This document shows, piece after piece, positions 52,705 to 63,248 of a stretch of DNA of 64,000 nt. The position numbers and the translations under genes are program-made. The DNA lies in the NCBI RefSeq assembly GCF_021603645.1, contig NZ_BQHJ01000004.1, positions 491,147 to 555,146 on the forward strand, read 5' to 3'. Positions within the stretch are counted from its first letter, which is position 1. The number at the start of each line of letters is the position of its first letter. This DNA is from Pseudomonas pseudonitroreducens (GTDB lineage: Bacteria; Pseudomonadota; Gammaproteobacteria; Pseudomonadales; Pseudomonadaceae). The notes under the pieces are model-generated. The model did no database searches and was not told where the DNA came from. It saw only the letters and a list, made by a program, of their open reading frames with translations.

Positions 52705-55700
52705 TGGGCGGCCTCTCGCGCCTGTTCATCCTGCGCCCGGTCGCCACCTGCCTGCTGACCCTGGCGCTGATGCTGGCCGGCGCGCTGTCGTTCAGCCTGC
52801 TGCCGGTGGCGCCGCTGCCGAACGTCGACTTCCCGACCATCCTGGTGCAGGCCGCGCTGCCCGGCGCCAGCCCGGAAACCATGGCCTCCACCGTGGCCAC
52901 GCCGCTGGAGCGTTCACTGGGGCGCATCGCCGGGGTCACCGACATGACCTCCAGCAGCTCCCTGGGCAACACCACCATCATCGTGCAGTTCGACCTGTCC
53001 AAGGACATCGACGGCGCGGCGCGCGAAGTGCAGTCGGCGATCAACGCGGCGATGAGCCTGCTGCCCTCCGGCATGCCGAACAACCCGACGTACCGCAAGG
53101 CGAATCCGTCGGACATGCCGATCATGATCCTCACGCTGACCTCGGACACCTACACCCGCGGAGAGATGTACGACCTGGCCTCGACCATCGTCTCGCCCAA
53201 GCTCGCGCAGGTGAAGGGCGTGGGGCAGGTGAGCATCGGCGGCTCCTCGCTGCCGGCGGTACGCGTCGATGTGAACCCGGACCAGCTCAGCCAGTACGGC
53301 ATTTCCCTGGACACGGTGCGCAACGCGATCAACAACACCAACGCCGACGGGCCCAAGGGCTCGCTGGAGTTCGGCGAGCGCCACTGGCAGGTGGACTCCA
53401 ACGACCAGTTGCGCAGGGCCAGCGAGTACGCGCCGCTGATCGTCCATTACAACGCCGAGACCGGCGCGGCGGTGCGCCTGAAAGACGTCGCCACGGTCAC
53501 CGATTCGGTGGAGGACGTGCGCAACGCCGGCTTCTCCGACGACCTGCCGGCGGTGCTGCTGATCATCACCCGCCAGCCCGGCGCCAACATCATCGAGGCC
53601 ACCGACGCCATTCACGAGCAGTTGCCGATCATCCAGGATGTGCTCGGCCCGCAGGTGAAGCTGTCGGTGATGGACGACCGCAGCCCGTCGATCCGTTCCT
53701 CGCTGGAAGAGGCCGAGCTGACCCTGATCATCTCCGTGGTGCTGGTGATCCTGGTGGTCTACCTGTTCCTGCGCAACGGCCGCGCCACGCTGATCCCAAG
53801 CCTGGCGGTGCCGGTGTCGCTGGTCGGCACTTTCGCGGTCATGTACCTGTGCGGCTTCTCGCTGAACAACCTGTCGCTGATGGCGCTGATCATCGCCACC
53901 GGTTTCGTGGTGGACGACGCCATCGTCGTGGTGGAGAACATCGCGCGGCGCATCGAGGAAGGTGATCCACCGATACAGGCGGCCATTCGTGGCGCGCGGG
54001 AAGTGAGCTTCACCGTGCTGTCGATGACCCTGTCGCTGGTGGCGGTATTCATCCCGCTGCTGCTGATGGGCGGTATCACCGGGCGGCTGTTCCGCGAATT
54101 CTCGGTGACCCTGGCGGCGGCCATCCTGGTGTCGCTGGTGGTGTCCCTGACGCTCACGCCGATGCTCTGCGCGCGCCTGCTCAAGCCGGTCGAGCGAGGG
54201 CCGAAGAAGGCTTCGGTGGAGCGTCAGAGCAATCGCTACTTCGTCGCCTTCATGCAGCGCTACCGTGCCAGCCTGAGCTGGGCGCTGGAACATTCGCGGC
54301 TGATGGTGATGATCATGCTCGGCTGCATCGCGCTGAACCTCTATCTGTTCGTGGTGGTGCCCAAGGGCTTCCTGCCGCAGCAGGATTCCGGGCGCTTGCG
54401 CGGCTTCGCGGTGGCCGACCAGAGCATCTCGTTCCAGGCGCTGGACAAGAAGATGGCGCAGTTCCGCAAGATTCTCTCCGAGGACCCGGGCGTGGAGAAC
54501 GTGGTGGGCTTCGTCGGCGGCGGCAAATGGCAGTCGAGCAACACCGGCTCGTTCTTCGTCACCCTCAAGGACATCACCGAGCGTGACTCCGCCGAGACCA
54601 TCGTCAACCGCCTGCGCAAGAAGCTGGCGGAAGTGCCCGGCGCCAACCTGTTCCTGGTCGCCGGCCAGGACGTGCGCATCGGCGGCCGCCAGGGCAACGC
54701 GCAGTACGACTTCACCCTGCGCAGCGATGACCTCAACCTGCTGCGTGAATGGGCGCCGAAGGTCGAAGCGGCGATGAACAAGGTGCCGCAGATCGTCGAC
54801 GTGAGCAGCGATGCCCAGGACAAGGGCGTGCAGAGCCGCCTGGTGATCGACCGCGACCGCGCCTCCAGCCTGGGGGTGAACGTCGCCGAAGTGGATGCGG
54901 TACTGAACAACTCCTACGGCCAGCGCCAGGTCTCGACCATCTTCAACCCGCTGAACCAGTACCACGTGGTGATGGAAGTCGCCCAGCCGTACCAGGAAAC
55001 CCCCGAGGAGTTGCGCCAGGTCTACGTGATCAACAGCGAAGGCAACCGTATCCCGCTTTCGGCCTTCACCCACATCGAGCCGAGCCGCGCGCCGCTGGAG
55101 GTCAACCACCAGGGGCAGTTCGCCGCGACCACCTTCTCCTTCAACCTGGCTCAGGGTGCGCAGATCGGCCCGGCCCGTGACGCGATCCTGGCGGCGGTGG
55201 AACCGATCCACCTGCCGATGGAAATCCAGGCTACTTTCGAGGGCAACGCCGGCGCCGTGCAGGACACGCAGAACGACATGCCCTGGCTGATCCTGCTGGC
55301 GCTGGTATCGGTGTACATCGTGCTGGGCATCCTTTACGAAAGCTACGTGCATCCGCTGACGATCCTCTCGACGCTGCCGTCGGCGGGTGTCGGTGCGTTG
55401 CTCACACTGATGCTGTTCCGCACCGAGCTGTCGCTGATCGCGCTGATCGGGGTGATCCTGCTGATCGGCATCGTGAAGAAGAACGCGATCATGATGATCG
55501 ACTTCGCCCTGGACGCCGAACGCACCCTCGGCCTGTCGCCGCACGATGCCATCCTGGAAGCGGCAATGAAGCGCTTCCGCCCGATCATGATGACCACCCT
55601 GGCGGCCATCCTCGGCGCGCTGCCGCTGATCTTCGGCATCGGCGGCGATGCGGCGCTGCGCCGCCCGCTGGGCATGACCATCGTCGGCGGGCTGATCGGC

Positions 55701-55820
55701 AGCCAGTTGCTGACCCTGTATACCACCCCCGTCGTCTACCTCTACCTCGACCGCCTGCGCCATTGGGTCAACAAGAAGCGCGGCGTGCGCACCGACGGCG
55801 CCCTGGAGACACCCGTATGA
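52704..55820 (+). CDS. muxC: RND multidrug efflux pump subunit MuxC
   Basis: 1038 residues from the ATG at 52704, which shares its A with the muxB stop. MdtC type: [40 protein letters not shown], and the C-terminal [20 protein letters not shown]. It is a paralogue of MuxB (about half of positions look the same by eye), and both are needed for the heterotrimer. The stop overlaps opmB by four bases. Confidence 0.96.
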   Translation: MGGLSRLFILRPVATCLLTLALMLAGALSFSLLPVAPLPNVDFPTILVQAALPGASPETMASTVATPLERSLGRIAGVTDMTSSSSLGNTTIIVQFDLSKDIDGAAREVQSAINAAMSLLPSGMPNNPTYRKANPSDMPIMILTLTSDTYTRGEMYDLASTIVSPKLAQVKGVGQVSIGGSSLPAVRVDVNPDQLSQYGISLDTVRNAINNTNADGPKGSLEFGERHWQVDSNDQLRRASEYAPLIVHYNAETGAAVRLKDVATVTDSVEDVRNAGFSDDLPAVLLIITRQPGANIIEATDAIHEQLPIIQDVLGPQVKLSVMDDRSPSIRSSLEEAELTLIISVVLVILVVYLFLRNGRATLIPSLAVPVSLVGTFAVMYLCGFSLNNLSLMALIIATGFVVDDAIVVVENIARRIEEGDPPIQAAIRGAREVSFTVLSMTLSLVAVFIPLLLMGGITGRLFREFSVTLAAAILVSLVVSLTLTPMLCARLLKPVERGPKKASVERQSNRYFVAFMQRYRASLSWALEHSRLMVMIMLGCIALNLYLFVVVPKGFLPQQDSGRLRGFAVADQSISFQALDKKMAQFRKILSEDPGVENVVGFVGGGKWQSSNTGSFFVTLKDITERDSAETIVNRLRKKLAEVPGANLFLVAGQDVRIGGRQGNAQYDFTLRSDDLNLLREWAPKVEAAMNKVPQIVDVSSDAQDKGVQSRLVIDRDRASSLGVNVAEVDAVLNNSYGQRQVSTIFNPLNQYHVVMEVAQPYQETPEELRQVYVINSEGNRIPLSAFTHIEPSRAPLEVNHQGQFAATTFSFNLAQGAQIGPARDAILAAVEPIHLPMEIQATFEGNAGAVQDTQNDMPWLILLALVSVYIVLGILYESYVHPLTILSTLPSAGVGALLTLMLFRTELSLIALIGVILLIGIVKKNAIMMIDFALDAERTLGLSPHDAILEAAMKRFRPIMMTTLAAILGALPLIFGIGGDAALRRPLGMTIVGGLIGSQLLTLYTTPVVYLYLDRLRHWVNKKRGVRTDGALETPV

Positions 55821-57304
55821 TCCGCTCCCGTTCACTGCTTTCTCCAATGGCGGCCTTGGCGCTGGCCGTGGCCCTGGCCGGTTGCGCCATCGGCCCGGAC
55901 TACCAGCGCCCCGAGCTGACGGTGCCCGCCAGCTTCAAGGAGGGCGAGGGCTGGCAACTGGCCAAGCCGCAGGACGGCTTCAACCATGGCGCCTGGTGGG
56001 AGCTGTACGGTGACGCCACGCTGAATGACCTGCAGACCCGCCTGGTCGCTGCCAACCAGACCCTGGCGCAGTCGCTCGCGTCCTACCGCCAGGCCCAGGC
56101 GCTGGCCAAGGGTGCGCGCTCCTCATTCTTCCCCACCATCAGCGCCGACGTCGGCAAGACCCGCTCCGGACAAGGTACCGGCAGTGGCGGCAGTGTGCGC
56201 CTGCCTGACGGCTCCACGGTCGCCAGCGGTGGCGGCAGCAGTTCGATCAGCAACAGCTATTCGGCGAGCCTCGGCGTGAGCTGGGAGCTGGACCTGTGGG
56301 GCAAGCTGCGCCGTCAGCTGGAAGCCGATAACGCGAGCATGGATGCCAGCGCGGCGGACCTGGCCAACTCGCGTCTTTCGCTGCAATCCCAGCTGACGCA
56401 GAACTACCTGCAACTGCGCGTGATGGATCAGCAGATCAAGCTGCTCAACGACACGGTGAGCGCCTACCAGCGCTCGCTCAAGCTCACCGAGAACCAGTAC
56501 AACGCCGGCATCGTCACCAAGGCCGACGTGGCTCAGGCGCGCACTCAGCTAAAGAGCACCGAGGCCCAGGCCATCGACCTGAAGTACCAGCGTGCGCAAC
56601 TGGAACACGCCATCGCCGTGCTGGTCGGCGTGCCGCCGGCGCAGTTCTCCCTGGCTGCCGTGGAAGGCGTGCCGAGCCTGCCGTCGGTGCCCGCACTGCT
56701 GCCTTCGGAGCTGTTGCAGCGGCGCCCGGACGTCGCCTCGGCCGAGCGCCAGGTGATCTCCGCCAACGCCAAGATCGGCGTGGCCAAGGCCGCCTGGTTC
56801 CCCGACCTGACCCTCACCGCTGCCGGTGGCTACCGCAGCGGCAGCTTCCAGAACTGGATCGAGACGCCGAACCGCTACTGGTCGATTGGCCCGCAATTCG
56901 CCATGACCCTGTTCGACGGTGGGCTGATCGCCTCCCAGGTCGAGCAGGCCGAGGCGAGTTACGACCAGACCGTGGCCAGCTACCGGCAGACCGTGCTCGA
57001 CAGCTTCCGCGAGGTCGAGGACTACATGGTCCAGCTCAAGGTGCTGGAAGAGGAGAGTGGCGTTCAGCAGGAGGCGCTGGACGCCGCCCGCGAAGCGCTG
57101 CGCCTGACTACCAACCAGTACAAGGCCGGCACCATCGACTACAGCAACGTGGTCACCACGCAGACCAGCGCGCTGTCCAACGAGCGCACGCTGCTGACCC
57201 TGACGGGCAGCCGTCTGACTGCGAGTGTGCAACTGATCGCCGCGCTGGGTGGCGGCTGGAATGCGGCTAAGATCGCCGAGGAAGGGCAGGCGACGCGGGA
57301 CTGA
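55817..57304 (+). CDS. opmB: outer-membrane efflux channel lipoprotein OpmB
   Basis: 495 residues. Lipoprotein signal with lipobox LAGC (Cys22 or so), then the OprM/NodT family pattern: [60 protein letters not shown] and its C-terminal repeat [20 protein letters not shown]. It forms the trimeric TolC-like outer-membrane duct for MuxABC. Last gene of the operon. Confidence 0.94.
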   Translation: MIRSRSLLSPMAALALAVALAGCAIGPDYQRPELTVPASFKEGEGWQLAKPQDGFNHGAWWELYGDATLNDLQTRLVAANQTLAQSLASYRQAQALAKGARSSFFPTISADVGKTRSGQGTGSGGSVRLPDGSTVASGGGSSSISNSYSASLGVSWELDLWGKLRRQLEADNASMDASAADLANSRLSLQSQLTQNYLQLRVMDQQIKLLNDTVSAYQRSLKLTENQYNAGIVTKADVAQARTQLKSTEAQAIDLKYQRAQLEHAIAVLVGVPPAQFSLAAVEGVPSLPSVPALLPSELLQRRPDVASAERQVISANAKIGVAKAAWFPDLTLTAAGGYRSGSFQNWIETPNRYWSIGPQFAMTLFDGGLIASQVEQAEASYDQTVASYRQTVLDSFREVEDYMVQLKVLEEESGVQQEALDAAREALRLTTNQYKAGTIDYSNVVTTQTSALSNERTLLTLTGSRLTASVQLIAALGGGWNAAKIAEEGQATRD

Positions 57305-57311
57305 CGGGCAG

Positions 57312-57605
57312 TCAGTCCTCGCTCAGCGAGCTCAGGGGAATGCGGAAGCGGCTTTCGCCATCCAGCGATTTGATCCCGCGTGGCCGTGCGGTGCTGACCA
57401 GCGCCGTGCCATCCAGACGTTCGAGCACCTCGCAATCGATGTGACCGATGGCGGGCAGGGGCGCGTTACCCGAGTCGGTCCGCAGGCGCGCCAGCGGCTT
57501 GAGGAAGCGCCAGTCGCGGCCTCCGGCGTCAATCAGGCGGCATTCTGCCCAGCCGGCGAAGCACTCTTCGGTGTAGCGCAGTATCTCGACCCGTAGTCTG
57601 GGCAT
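57312..57605 (-). CDS. small conserved protein, unknown
   Basis: 97 residues starting MPRLRVEILRYTEECFAGWA; beta-rich with WAECRLIDAGGRDWRFLKPL and a C-terminal RIPLSSLSED. Composition and codon use fit a real gene and it is convergent with opmB. Possibly cotranscribed with the NlpC/P60 gene 30 bases upstream. No family recognised. Confidence 0.7.
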   Translation of the reverse strand: MPRLRVEILRYTEECFAGWAECRLIDAGGRDWRFLKPLARLRTDSGNAPLPAIGHIDCEVLERLDGTALVSTARPRGIKSLDGESRFRIPLSSLSED

Positions 57606-57635
57606 GTTCTGAATTGTCCGGTGGCGACAGAGAGC

Positions 57636-58229
57636 TCAGCCGTTGAAGCGGCGGGCGGTGGTAAAGCTGCGTTGCCAGTAGTTGTTGGCCAGCGAGTCCA
57701 TGCGAATGGTCTCGCCCGAACTGGGCGCATGGATGAACTGGTTGTTGCCGATGTACAGCCCGACGTGGCTGACGTTGCCACGGCCATTCTGGTTGAAGAA
57801 CACGGCATCACCCGGGCGCAGTTGCTGGCGATCGACCTGCGTGCCGCCGCTCTCGATCATTTCCCCGGTCGTGCGCGGCACCGACATCCCTGCTTCCGTG
57901 CGGAACAGGTAGACCAGCAGGCCGCTGCAATCGAAACCGCTGCTCACCGAGGTGCCGCCGTAGCGGTAGGGCACACCGATCAGTTCACGGGCGCGGGCGA
58001 CGACGCGGGAGTTGGCGGTAAGGCGCCCAAGCCGCTGGCCGGCCAAGCGCGGGCGTGCGGTGCCGTGCTGGAGTCGGACGGTGTTGTGATTCACCGACTT
58101 GGCGTGCGCCGCACGCGACAGGCTAGTTGTGGCCTTGTGCGGCGTCGGATTCTTCGACTCGCGTGCTTCAGCGAAGGGCAGCGAGAGGGTAAGCAGCAGG
58201 GTCGTGCTCAGCAGGGTGAGGGAGCGCAT
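57636..58229 (-). CDS. secreted NlpC/P60 peptidoglycan endopeptidase, copy 1
   Basis: 197 residues with signal peptide MRSLTLLSTTLLLTLSLPFA. C-terminal NlpC/P60 domain: catalytic Cys101 in GFDCSGLLVYLF, His155 in GNVSHVGLYIG, and polar partner near QFIHAP (His167). It cleaves stem peptides of peptidoglycan, probably the D-Glu-mDAP bond, in the periplasm. A basic linker (residues 25-75) precedes the domain. Paralogue of the gene 141 bp upstream. Confidence 0.92.
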   Translation of the reverse strand: MRSLTLLSTTLLLTLSLPFAEARESKNPTPHKATTSLSRAAHAKSVNHNTVRLQHGTARPRLAGQRLGRLTANSRVVARARELIGVPYRYGGTSVSSGFDCSGLLVYLFRTEAGMSVPRTTGEMIESGGTQVDRQQLRPGDAVFFNQNGRGNVSHVGLYIGNNQFIHAPSSGETIRMDSLANNYWQRSFTTARRFNG

Positions 58230-58370
58230 CTTGGGTACATCGTGTGACTAACTGGCGAAACGGGGCGCTATCTTAGGAATCTCCTCCTCGGCAAGAACGT
58301 GGCAGCAGTCTGAATGCCTGTAGGCATTTTCTGATTGGTGAATCGAGCGCCGGCTTCTCGGCTCCTGCCA

Positions 58371-59042
58371 TCAGCCGCTGAAGCGCCGGGCTGTGGTGTA
58401 GCGGCGCTGCCAATAGCTGTCGTCGAGGGAATCGATGCGGATGGTCTTGCCGGTGCGTGGGGCATGGATGAACTGCCCGTCGCCAATGTACAGGCCAACG
58501 TGGCTGGTGCGGCCGTTGCCGTCGTGGTTGAAGAACACCGCATCGCCGGGTTGCAGTTGGTCCAGGTCCACGGCGTTGCGCTTCTGCGCGACCATCGACG
58601 TCGTGGTGCGCGGCAGCTTGCGGTTGGCGATGGTGCCGTACAGGTAGACCAGCAGGCCGCTGCAGTCGAAGCCGGATTCCTCCGTTGCACCGCCCCAGCG
58701 ATAGGGCGTGCCGATCAGTTCGTGCGCACGTTCGACAATGCGCGTCGTATCGACCGGGCTGTAGTTCCTGTCGCCCTGTTCAGGCGAATAGGTCGACAGC
58801 AGCCTGCTGGTGCGCTGCTGGGTTCCAGACGGCGCCGATATCCTTTGCAAGCTGCCTTGCGTGCGACTGGCCGCGCCGCGCGGCTCGCCAATGCGTGCCA
58901 CATGCCCGGCGGGCTGAAAGCTCCGGTCGATGGCGGCGGTATCGTAGCGGCGCCAGTCCGGAGCGTCGAAGTCATCGGCCAGGGCAACTGGCGCACCGAG
59001 GGTGCAAAGCAGATACAGAGGAAGCCAGCAGAGGGGGCGCAC
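58371..59042 (-). CDS. secreted NlpC/P60 peptidoglycan endopeptidase, copy 2
   Basis: 223 residues from a GTG at 59042 with GAGGTG upstream; signal peptide MRPLCWLPLYLLCTLGAPVA. The domain again has GFDCSGLLVYLYG, RTSHVGLYIGDGQFIHAPRT and SLDDSYWQRRYTTARRFSG. The catalytic domain and the ending TTARRF(S/N)G are shared with copy 1, while the N-terminal linkers differ, so an old duplication is likely. Confidence 0.92.
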   Translation of the reverse strand: MRPLCWLPLYLLCTLGAPVALADDFDAPDWRRYDTAAIDRSFQPAGHVARIGEPRGAASRTQGSLQRISAPSGTQQRTSRLLSTYSPEQGDRNYSPVDTTRIVERAHELIGTPYRWGGATEESGFDCSGLLVYLYGTIANRKLPRTTTSMVAQKRNAVDLDQLQPGDAVFFNHDGNGRTSHVGLYIGDGQFIHAPRTGKTIRIDSLDDSYWQRRYTTARRFSG

Positions 59043-59165
59043 GTCGAATCACCTCAGGGTGAACGGTGGAGACGAGCGCCATCCTAGAAACTGCTAGGGA
59101 AGGTCGATGTAGGAAATTTCCAGTAGGCCTGAAGGCAAATTCTACGGAGGATGACCGGTCGCCAC

Positions 59166-59591
59166 TCAGCGTGCGAACAACTGGCCGATGTCCTTGAAAG
59201 CCTTGAACTCCAGGGCGTTGCCGCAAGGGTCGAAGAGGAACAGCGTCGCCTGTTCACCCACCTGGCCCTGGAAGCGCACGTGGGGCTCGATGACGAACTG
59301 CGTGCCGCGCTCGCGCAGCCTTTGCGCCAGGCGTTCCCAGTCGTCCCAACTCAGCACTACGCCAAAGTGCGGCACCGGCACGTCGTGGCCGTCGACGGCG
59401 TTGGTGTGCGCCGCTTCCTGGCTGGGCGTGCGCGGGTGTTCGTGGATCACCAACTGGTGGCCGAAGAAATCGAAATCCACCCACTGGGCGCTGCTGCGGC
59501 CTTCGGCGAGACCGAACACCTCGCCATAGAAGCGCCGGGCCAGGGCCAGGTCGTGGACGGGAATGGCCAGGTGGAAGGGCGATAGTGCCAT
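59166..59591 (-). CDS. VOC family dioxygenase/glyoxalase-like protein
   Basis: 141 residues starting [27 protein letters not shown] and [17 protein letters not shown] supply possible His ligands, with [15 protein letters not shown] carrying the C-terminal Glu. Metal-dependent enzyme of unknown substrate. It overlaps nothing and precedes no obvious partner; the gene at 59612 follows on the same strand upstream. Confidence 0.88.
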   Translation of the reverse strand: MALSPFHLAIPVHDLALARRFYGEVFGLAEGRSSAQWVDFDFFGHQLVIHEHPRTPSQEAAHTNAVDGHDVPVPHFGVVLSWDDWERLAQRLRERGTQFVIEPHVRFQGQVGEQATLFLFDPCGNALEFKAFKDIGQLFAR

Positions 59592-59611
59592 GGGCGGGCT
59601 CCCTGTCAGGT

Positions 59612-60073
59612 TCAGGCCGGTACGGCCAGCAGGCGGCTGATGGTGGCCTTGGCCGCGCTCATCTGGCCTTCGCGGGCGAGGCGGGTGAACTCCAGCAGGG
59701 CATGTTCGTGCTCCGCGAGGTCGTCGAGGATATCGCGGTCGTCGTCGTCGCCCTGGTCGGCCAGGTTGTCGTAGCGCTGGACGTAAGGCTCCACCAGCAC
59801 CTCGAGTTTTTCCAGGGTCTGCGGCCAGTCGAGCCCGAGCCAGTCGGCAGCGCGCTGGCGGCCTTGCGCGGCGGCGTGCGCGGTGTCGCCCAGTGGCAGG
59901 CCATGGCGCTGCAGCAGCCGCGCCATGCGCAGGCCGGTCTGGCGCTCCAGTCGCGCCAGCAGGAGCATCGAGGATGCTCCCTCCGGCAATTGCTCGGCCA
60001 GGCCGAGGAAGAAGTTCTCGCCGCGGACTTCGCCCAGGTAGGCGGCCTGCAGTTCATTGGCTTGTCGGTGCAT
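59612..60073 (-). CDS. helical protein, possibly ferritin-like
   Basis: 153 residues, almost all helix, no signal peptide. [35 protein letters not shown], and a C-terminal [20 protein letters not shown] give Glu/His placements that could be a four-helix di-metal bundle. No clear ExxH pairs at standard spacing are visible, so ferritin-like is only a suggestion. Function unknown. Confidence 0.7.
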   Translation of the reverse strand: MHRQANELQAAYLGEVRGENFFLGLAEQLPEGASSMLLLARLERQTGLRMARLLQRHGLPLGDTAHAAAQGRQRAADWLGLDWPQTLEKLEVLVEPYVQRYDNLADQGDDDDRDILDDLAEHEHALLEFTRLAREGQMSAAKATISRLLAVPA

Positions 60074-60166
60074 GCGTCGGTCCCCCTTTGCTGAATGGGG
60101 ACCAGCCTAGACGATGTGTACCGGGCATCGAACCCGGCATGTCGTGTCTGGGCCAGAACGGGTCGC

Positions 60167-60490
60167 TCAGCGTTCGAAACCGTACTCGCGCTCGACCCGG
60201 CTGATGCGCACGCGGAACGCGCTGTACCAGTCGCTGCGCCCGGACTGCTGGGCCACCCGATGTTCCGCCTGCTGTTTCCATTGGCGAATCGCGGCTTCGT
60301 CGCGCCAGTACGACACGGTGATGCCCAGGCCGTCCGCGCCACGGGCCGATTCGACGCCGAGGAAACCATCCTGCTGGGCGGCCAGTTCCAGCATGCGATC
60401 GGCGGTGGCGCCGTAGCCTTCGTCCAGTGCGGTGCGGTAGGAGGTGAAGGTCACGGCAAAGTAGGGCGGTTGCGGTGTACTGGCGATCAT
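60167..60490 (-). CDS. antibiotic biosynthesis monooxygenase (ABM) domain protein
   Basis: 107 residues from the ATG at 60490. FAVTFTSYRTALDEGY, MLELAAQQDGFLGVESARGA and GITVSYWRDEAAIRQWKQQA fit the dimeric alpha-beta barrel ABM fold that includes heme- and quinone-acting enzymes. Substrate unknown. The ATG overlaps the stop of the amidotransferase gene, so the two are coupled. Confidence 0.88.
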   Translation of the reverse strand: MIASTPQPPYFAVTFTSYRTALDEGYGATADRMLELAAQQDGFLGVESARGADGLGITVSYWRDEAAIRQWKQQAEHRVAQQSGRSDWYSAFRVRISRVEREYGFER

Positions 60491-61245
60491 GCGGGGCTCC
60501 CGGCGGGTAAGGATCTTGGGCTGGCTTCGCGGCTGGACTGATGGCGGAATGCGGCGGACAGGAGCGCTTCGGCCAGCGGCACGGCGATGCCGGCCAATGC
60601 CTTGCGCTCGGGTTGGAACAGGGTGGCAAGGAAGAACGGATGGTCGGTGGCTTCCACGGCGCGGATGCTGTCGTCCTCGCCATGGGCGCAGGCACGCAGC
60701 GAGCCGCCGAACAGGGCATCCTGGAACTCCGGGTTCACGCCGTAGCTGCAGCGATAACCTTCGCGGATTTCCGCCAGGCCGTAGATGGCCGCCAGGTGCG
60801 AGCCGGCAGTCAGGCGGATGCTTTCGCTGACTTCCAGCAGCGCACACGGCAGGGCGTGGACCACCGCCCGCGGCGCTTGCGGGTCGATCTCGGCGTGGGC
60901 CGCGTCGCTCCAGCCGAGGACGTTGCGGGCGCGCTCCAGCAGGGCATGCTGGAAGCCTCCGCAGGTGCCGAGGAAGGGCACTGCATTCTCGCGGGCGAAC
61001 CTGATGGCGCGCAGGGCACCGTCGGTATCCTGGTAGGGACTGCCGGGGATGCACCAGAAGCCGGAGTACGCTTCGAGGTCCAGGCCATCGGCGAGGCGCG
61101 GGGTGTCCAGCCAATCCACGCGCAGGGTGCCGGAATGCGGCAACAGCGATTGCTGCAATGCCAGGGGAATCGCCCAGTGGGCAGTAACGCGACTGTCGCG
61201 ATCGCCGATCAGGCCGATCCGCAGGGTTTTACGACGTTTTCCCAT
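60487..61245 (-). CDS. CTP-synthase-like class I glutamine amidotransferase
   Basis: 252 residues. IGLIGDRDSRVTAHWAIPLA resembles the PyrG C-terminal domain; nucleophile Cys95 is in FLGTCGGFQHALLE and the His/Glu pair in ATDHPFFLATLFQPE. It lacks a synthetase partner domain, so it may hydrolyse a gamma-glutamyl or related amide rather than supply ammonia for CTP. First gene of a two-gene operon, divergent from a LysR regulator 108 bp away. Confidence 0.88.
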   Translation of the reverse strand: MGKRRKTLRIGLIGDRDSRVTAHWAIPLALQQSLLPHSGTLRVDWLDTPRLADGLDLEAYSGFWCIPGSPYQDTDGALRAIRFARENAVPFLGTCGGFQHALLERARNVLGWSDAAHAEIDPQAPRAVVHALPCALLEVSESIRLTAGSHLAAIYGLAEIREGYRCSYGVNPEFQDALFGGSLRACAHGEDDSIRAVEATDHPFFLATLFQPERKALAGIAVPLAEALLSAAFRHQSSREASPRSLPAGSPA

Positions 61246-61353
61246 TCTTGGTTCCCCCAGGCGTCGTGGCCCATTGGCGGGCCCATGGGAGGCAATTTAT
61301 AGTTGCGCAGGCGCAATCGAAAATGGGCGGTTGCGCAATCTTGGAGTGCGCCA

Positions 61354-62226
61354 ATGCAATACCGACTGGAATACGCCGATCTTGCCCTGGTACTGGCGCT
61401 GGTGCGCGGCGGCAGCCTGGCCCGCGCTGCGGAATTGCTCGAGGTTGACGTCTCCACCGTGTTCCGCGCCGTGCGCCGGTTGGAGAAGTCCCTGGGTACC
61501 GCACTGTTCGAAAAAGGTCGCAACGGCTACCTGGCGACCGCCACCGCGCAGCAACTGGCGACCCAGGCGGAACTCGCCGAGCAGGCCCTTGAAGCCGCGC
61601 GCCTGGGCCTGGAACAGGGCCACGACGTGCTCAGCGGAACCGTGCGCCTGACCTGCTCCGATACCGTACTGCAGGGCCTGCTGCTGCCGGCCCTGGCGCG
61701 CTTCATGAAGCGCTACTCCGCGTTGAACCTGGAGCTGACCACCTCCAACGCCTTCGCCAATCTCAGCCGCCGCGACGCCGACATTGCCCTGCGCCTGACC
61801 AGCGCGCCGCCGGAACATCTGGTCGGGCGCAACCTCGGCGAAGTGCATTACGTGCTCTGCGCCCACCGCGACTACCTGGCCGAGCAGGGGGCGCGGCCCT
61901 GGCAGGACATGAGCTGGATCGCCCCGGACGAGTTTCTCCCCGACCATTCCAGCGTTGCCTGGCGGCGCCAGGCGTTCCCGGCGGTAGTGCCGGCCTATCG
62001 CTGCAACAGCATGCTTTCGGTGCTCGACCTCTGTCGCGCGGGCCTTGGCCTGGCGGCGCTGCCGGCATTCCTGCTGCGTCCTGGCGACGGCCTGCAGATA
62101 CTCGAAGCGGAGCTGCCCGGTTGCAGCACCCATCTCTGGCTGCTGACCCGTCCGGACTGCCGGGCACTGCGGGCGGTGGTCACCCTGTTCGAGGAACTGG
62201 CCGGCAGCATCCGCCTGACCGCCTGA
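61354..62226 (+). CDS. LysR family transcriptional regulator
   Basis: 290 residues from the ATG at 61354. Winged helix: LALVLALVRGGSLARAAELL, VDVSTVFRAVRRLEKSLGTA. Effector domain: VRLTCSDTVLQGLLLPALAR and SRRDADIALRLTSAPPEHLV. Probably controls the divergent amidotransferase-ABM operon. Ends at the terminator at 62230. Confidence 0.92.
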   Translation: MQYRLEYADLALVLALVRGGSLARAAELLEVDVSTVFRAVRRLEKSLGTALFEKGRNGYLATATAQQLATQAELAEQALEAARLGLEQGHDVLSGTVRLTCSDTVLQGLLLPALARFMKRYSALNLELTTSNAFANLSRRDADIALRLTSAPPEHLVGRNLGEVHYVLCAHRDYLAEQGARPWQDMSWIAPDEFLPDHSSVAWRRQAFPAVVPAYRCNSMLSVLDLCRAGLGLAALPAFLLRPGDGLQILEAELPGCSTHLWLLTRPDCRALRAVVTLFEELAGSIRLTA

Positions 62227-62229
62227 ATG

Positions 62230-62259
62230 AAAAGACCCCGCTCGAAGGCGGGGTCGTTT
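62230..62259. terminator. bidirectional intrinsic terminator
   Basis: GACCCCGC / GCGGGGTC stem (62234-62241 and 62248-62255) with loop TCGAAG. It has an A run before it and a short T run after it. It serves both the LysR gene and the minus-strand gene ending at 62260. Confidence 0.88.
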
Positions 62260-62634
62260 CTACCAATGGCGATAGTGGCCGGGCGGGCCGTAGTAGCCAG
62301 GCCCGTAATAGCGCGGCGGGCCATAGTAGCGGGGCGGCCCGTAGTAGCGCGGGCCGGGCACCACCACAACCGGACGGTAGACCGGCTGGTAAACCGGTTG
62401 ATAGACCGGCACCGGCTGGTAATACACCGGTGCAGGCGGGTAATAGGCCACCGGGGGCGGCGGAGCGTAATAGGGCGCCGGCGCGGGTTGCGACCCGGCG
62501 ACCACTGCACCCCCGACAACGGCACCGACCACAGCGCCGATCGCGGCGGCATCGGTGTGGCTGTTGGCCGCGGCCTGGCCAGCGAGGGCGAGGCCAGCGC
62601 AGAGCAGGGCGATCTGGGGGAGACGGTGAAGCAT
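62260..62634 (-). CDS. exported Pro/Tyr-rich protein with glycine-zipper
   Basis: 124 residues from the ATG at 62634. Signal peptide MLHRLPQIALLCAGLALAGQ, then a glycine-zipper-like segment AAIGAVVGAVVGGAVVAG (about 28-46), then 75 residues built from PVYQPVYQP and YYGPPRYYGPP repeats. The zipper suggests insertion in a membrane; the Pro/Tyr tail is extended and could bind wall or envelope material. Low-complexity repeats make the family uncertain. Confidence 0.8.
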   Translation of the reverse strand: MLHRLPQIALLCAGLALAGQAAANSHTDAAAIGAVVGAVVGGAVVAGSQPAPAPYYAPPPPVAYYPPAPVYYQPVPVYQPVYQPVYRPVVVVPGPRYYGPPRYYGPPRYYGPGYYGPPGHYRHW

Positions 62635-62885
62635 GATGCACCTCCTGAGGAACCCGGCGAGGAACCAGGTATCTATGAGACATCGGCCTCGAACAAATCG
62701 TAACGCCGCCGGTGTAAAGGTTGTGTAAATGGCGCCGCACGGCTCTGCCACGGGCATTGCGTGTATCAGCCTGCAATACATCCATCGCGCTGCCGCGGCC
62801 TTCGGGCTGGTAAGGTGGCGCCTTTCGCGTTTTTTCCAGAGCACTTTCCAGAGCTCTTTTTCCAGAAGAACCAGGGAGACCTTTC

Positions 62886-63224
62886 ATGCCCTTCAATCCC
62901 ATGTCCTTGAAGTGCACCTTGCTGTCGCTTCTCGCTGTCGCCGCCCTTGCCGGTTGCAGTTCCAAGGATTCCTCCTCCGACGCCGCGCAACCGGCCGCGG
63001 ACAACCCGGCGGCGCTCTCCGGCACCTGCAACGCCAAGGCCGTGCAATCGATCGTCGGCAAGGTCGTCACCCCGACCCTCACCGAGGAAGCGCGCCGCGA
63101 CGCTGGCGCCAGCGTCGCCCGCGTGCTCACCCCGCACCAGCCGGTGACCATGGAATACAACTCGCAACGCCTGAACATCGATGTCGATGACAACCAGGTG
63201 GTCAAGCAGGTTTCCTGCGGCTGA
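62886..63224 (+). CDS. I78-type protease-inhibitor-like lipoprotein
   Basis: 112 residues. Lipoprotein signal with lipobox LAGC (ALAGCSSKD), Ser/Asp-rich linker, then GTCNAKAVQSIVGK, ARRDAGASVARVLTPHQPVT and DDNQVVKQVSCG, the I78 peptidase-inhibitor family pattern with a likely Cys-Cys bridge. It is anchored in the envelope and may protect against proteases. Single gene ending at a strong terminator. Confidence 0.88.
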   Translation: MPFNPMSLKCTLLSLLAVAALAGCSSKDSSSDAAQPAADNPAALSGTCNAKAVQSIVGKVVTPTLTEEARRDAGASVARVLTPHQPVTMEYNSQRLNIDVDDNQVVKQVSCG

Positions 63225-63248
63225 GTGCATCGCGACGAATCAGCACCC

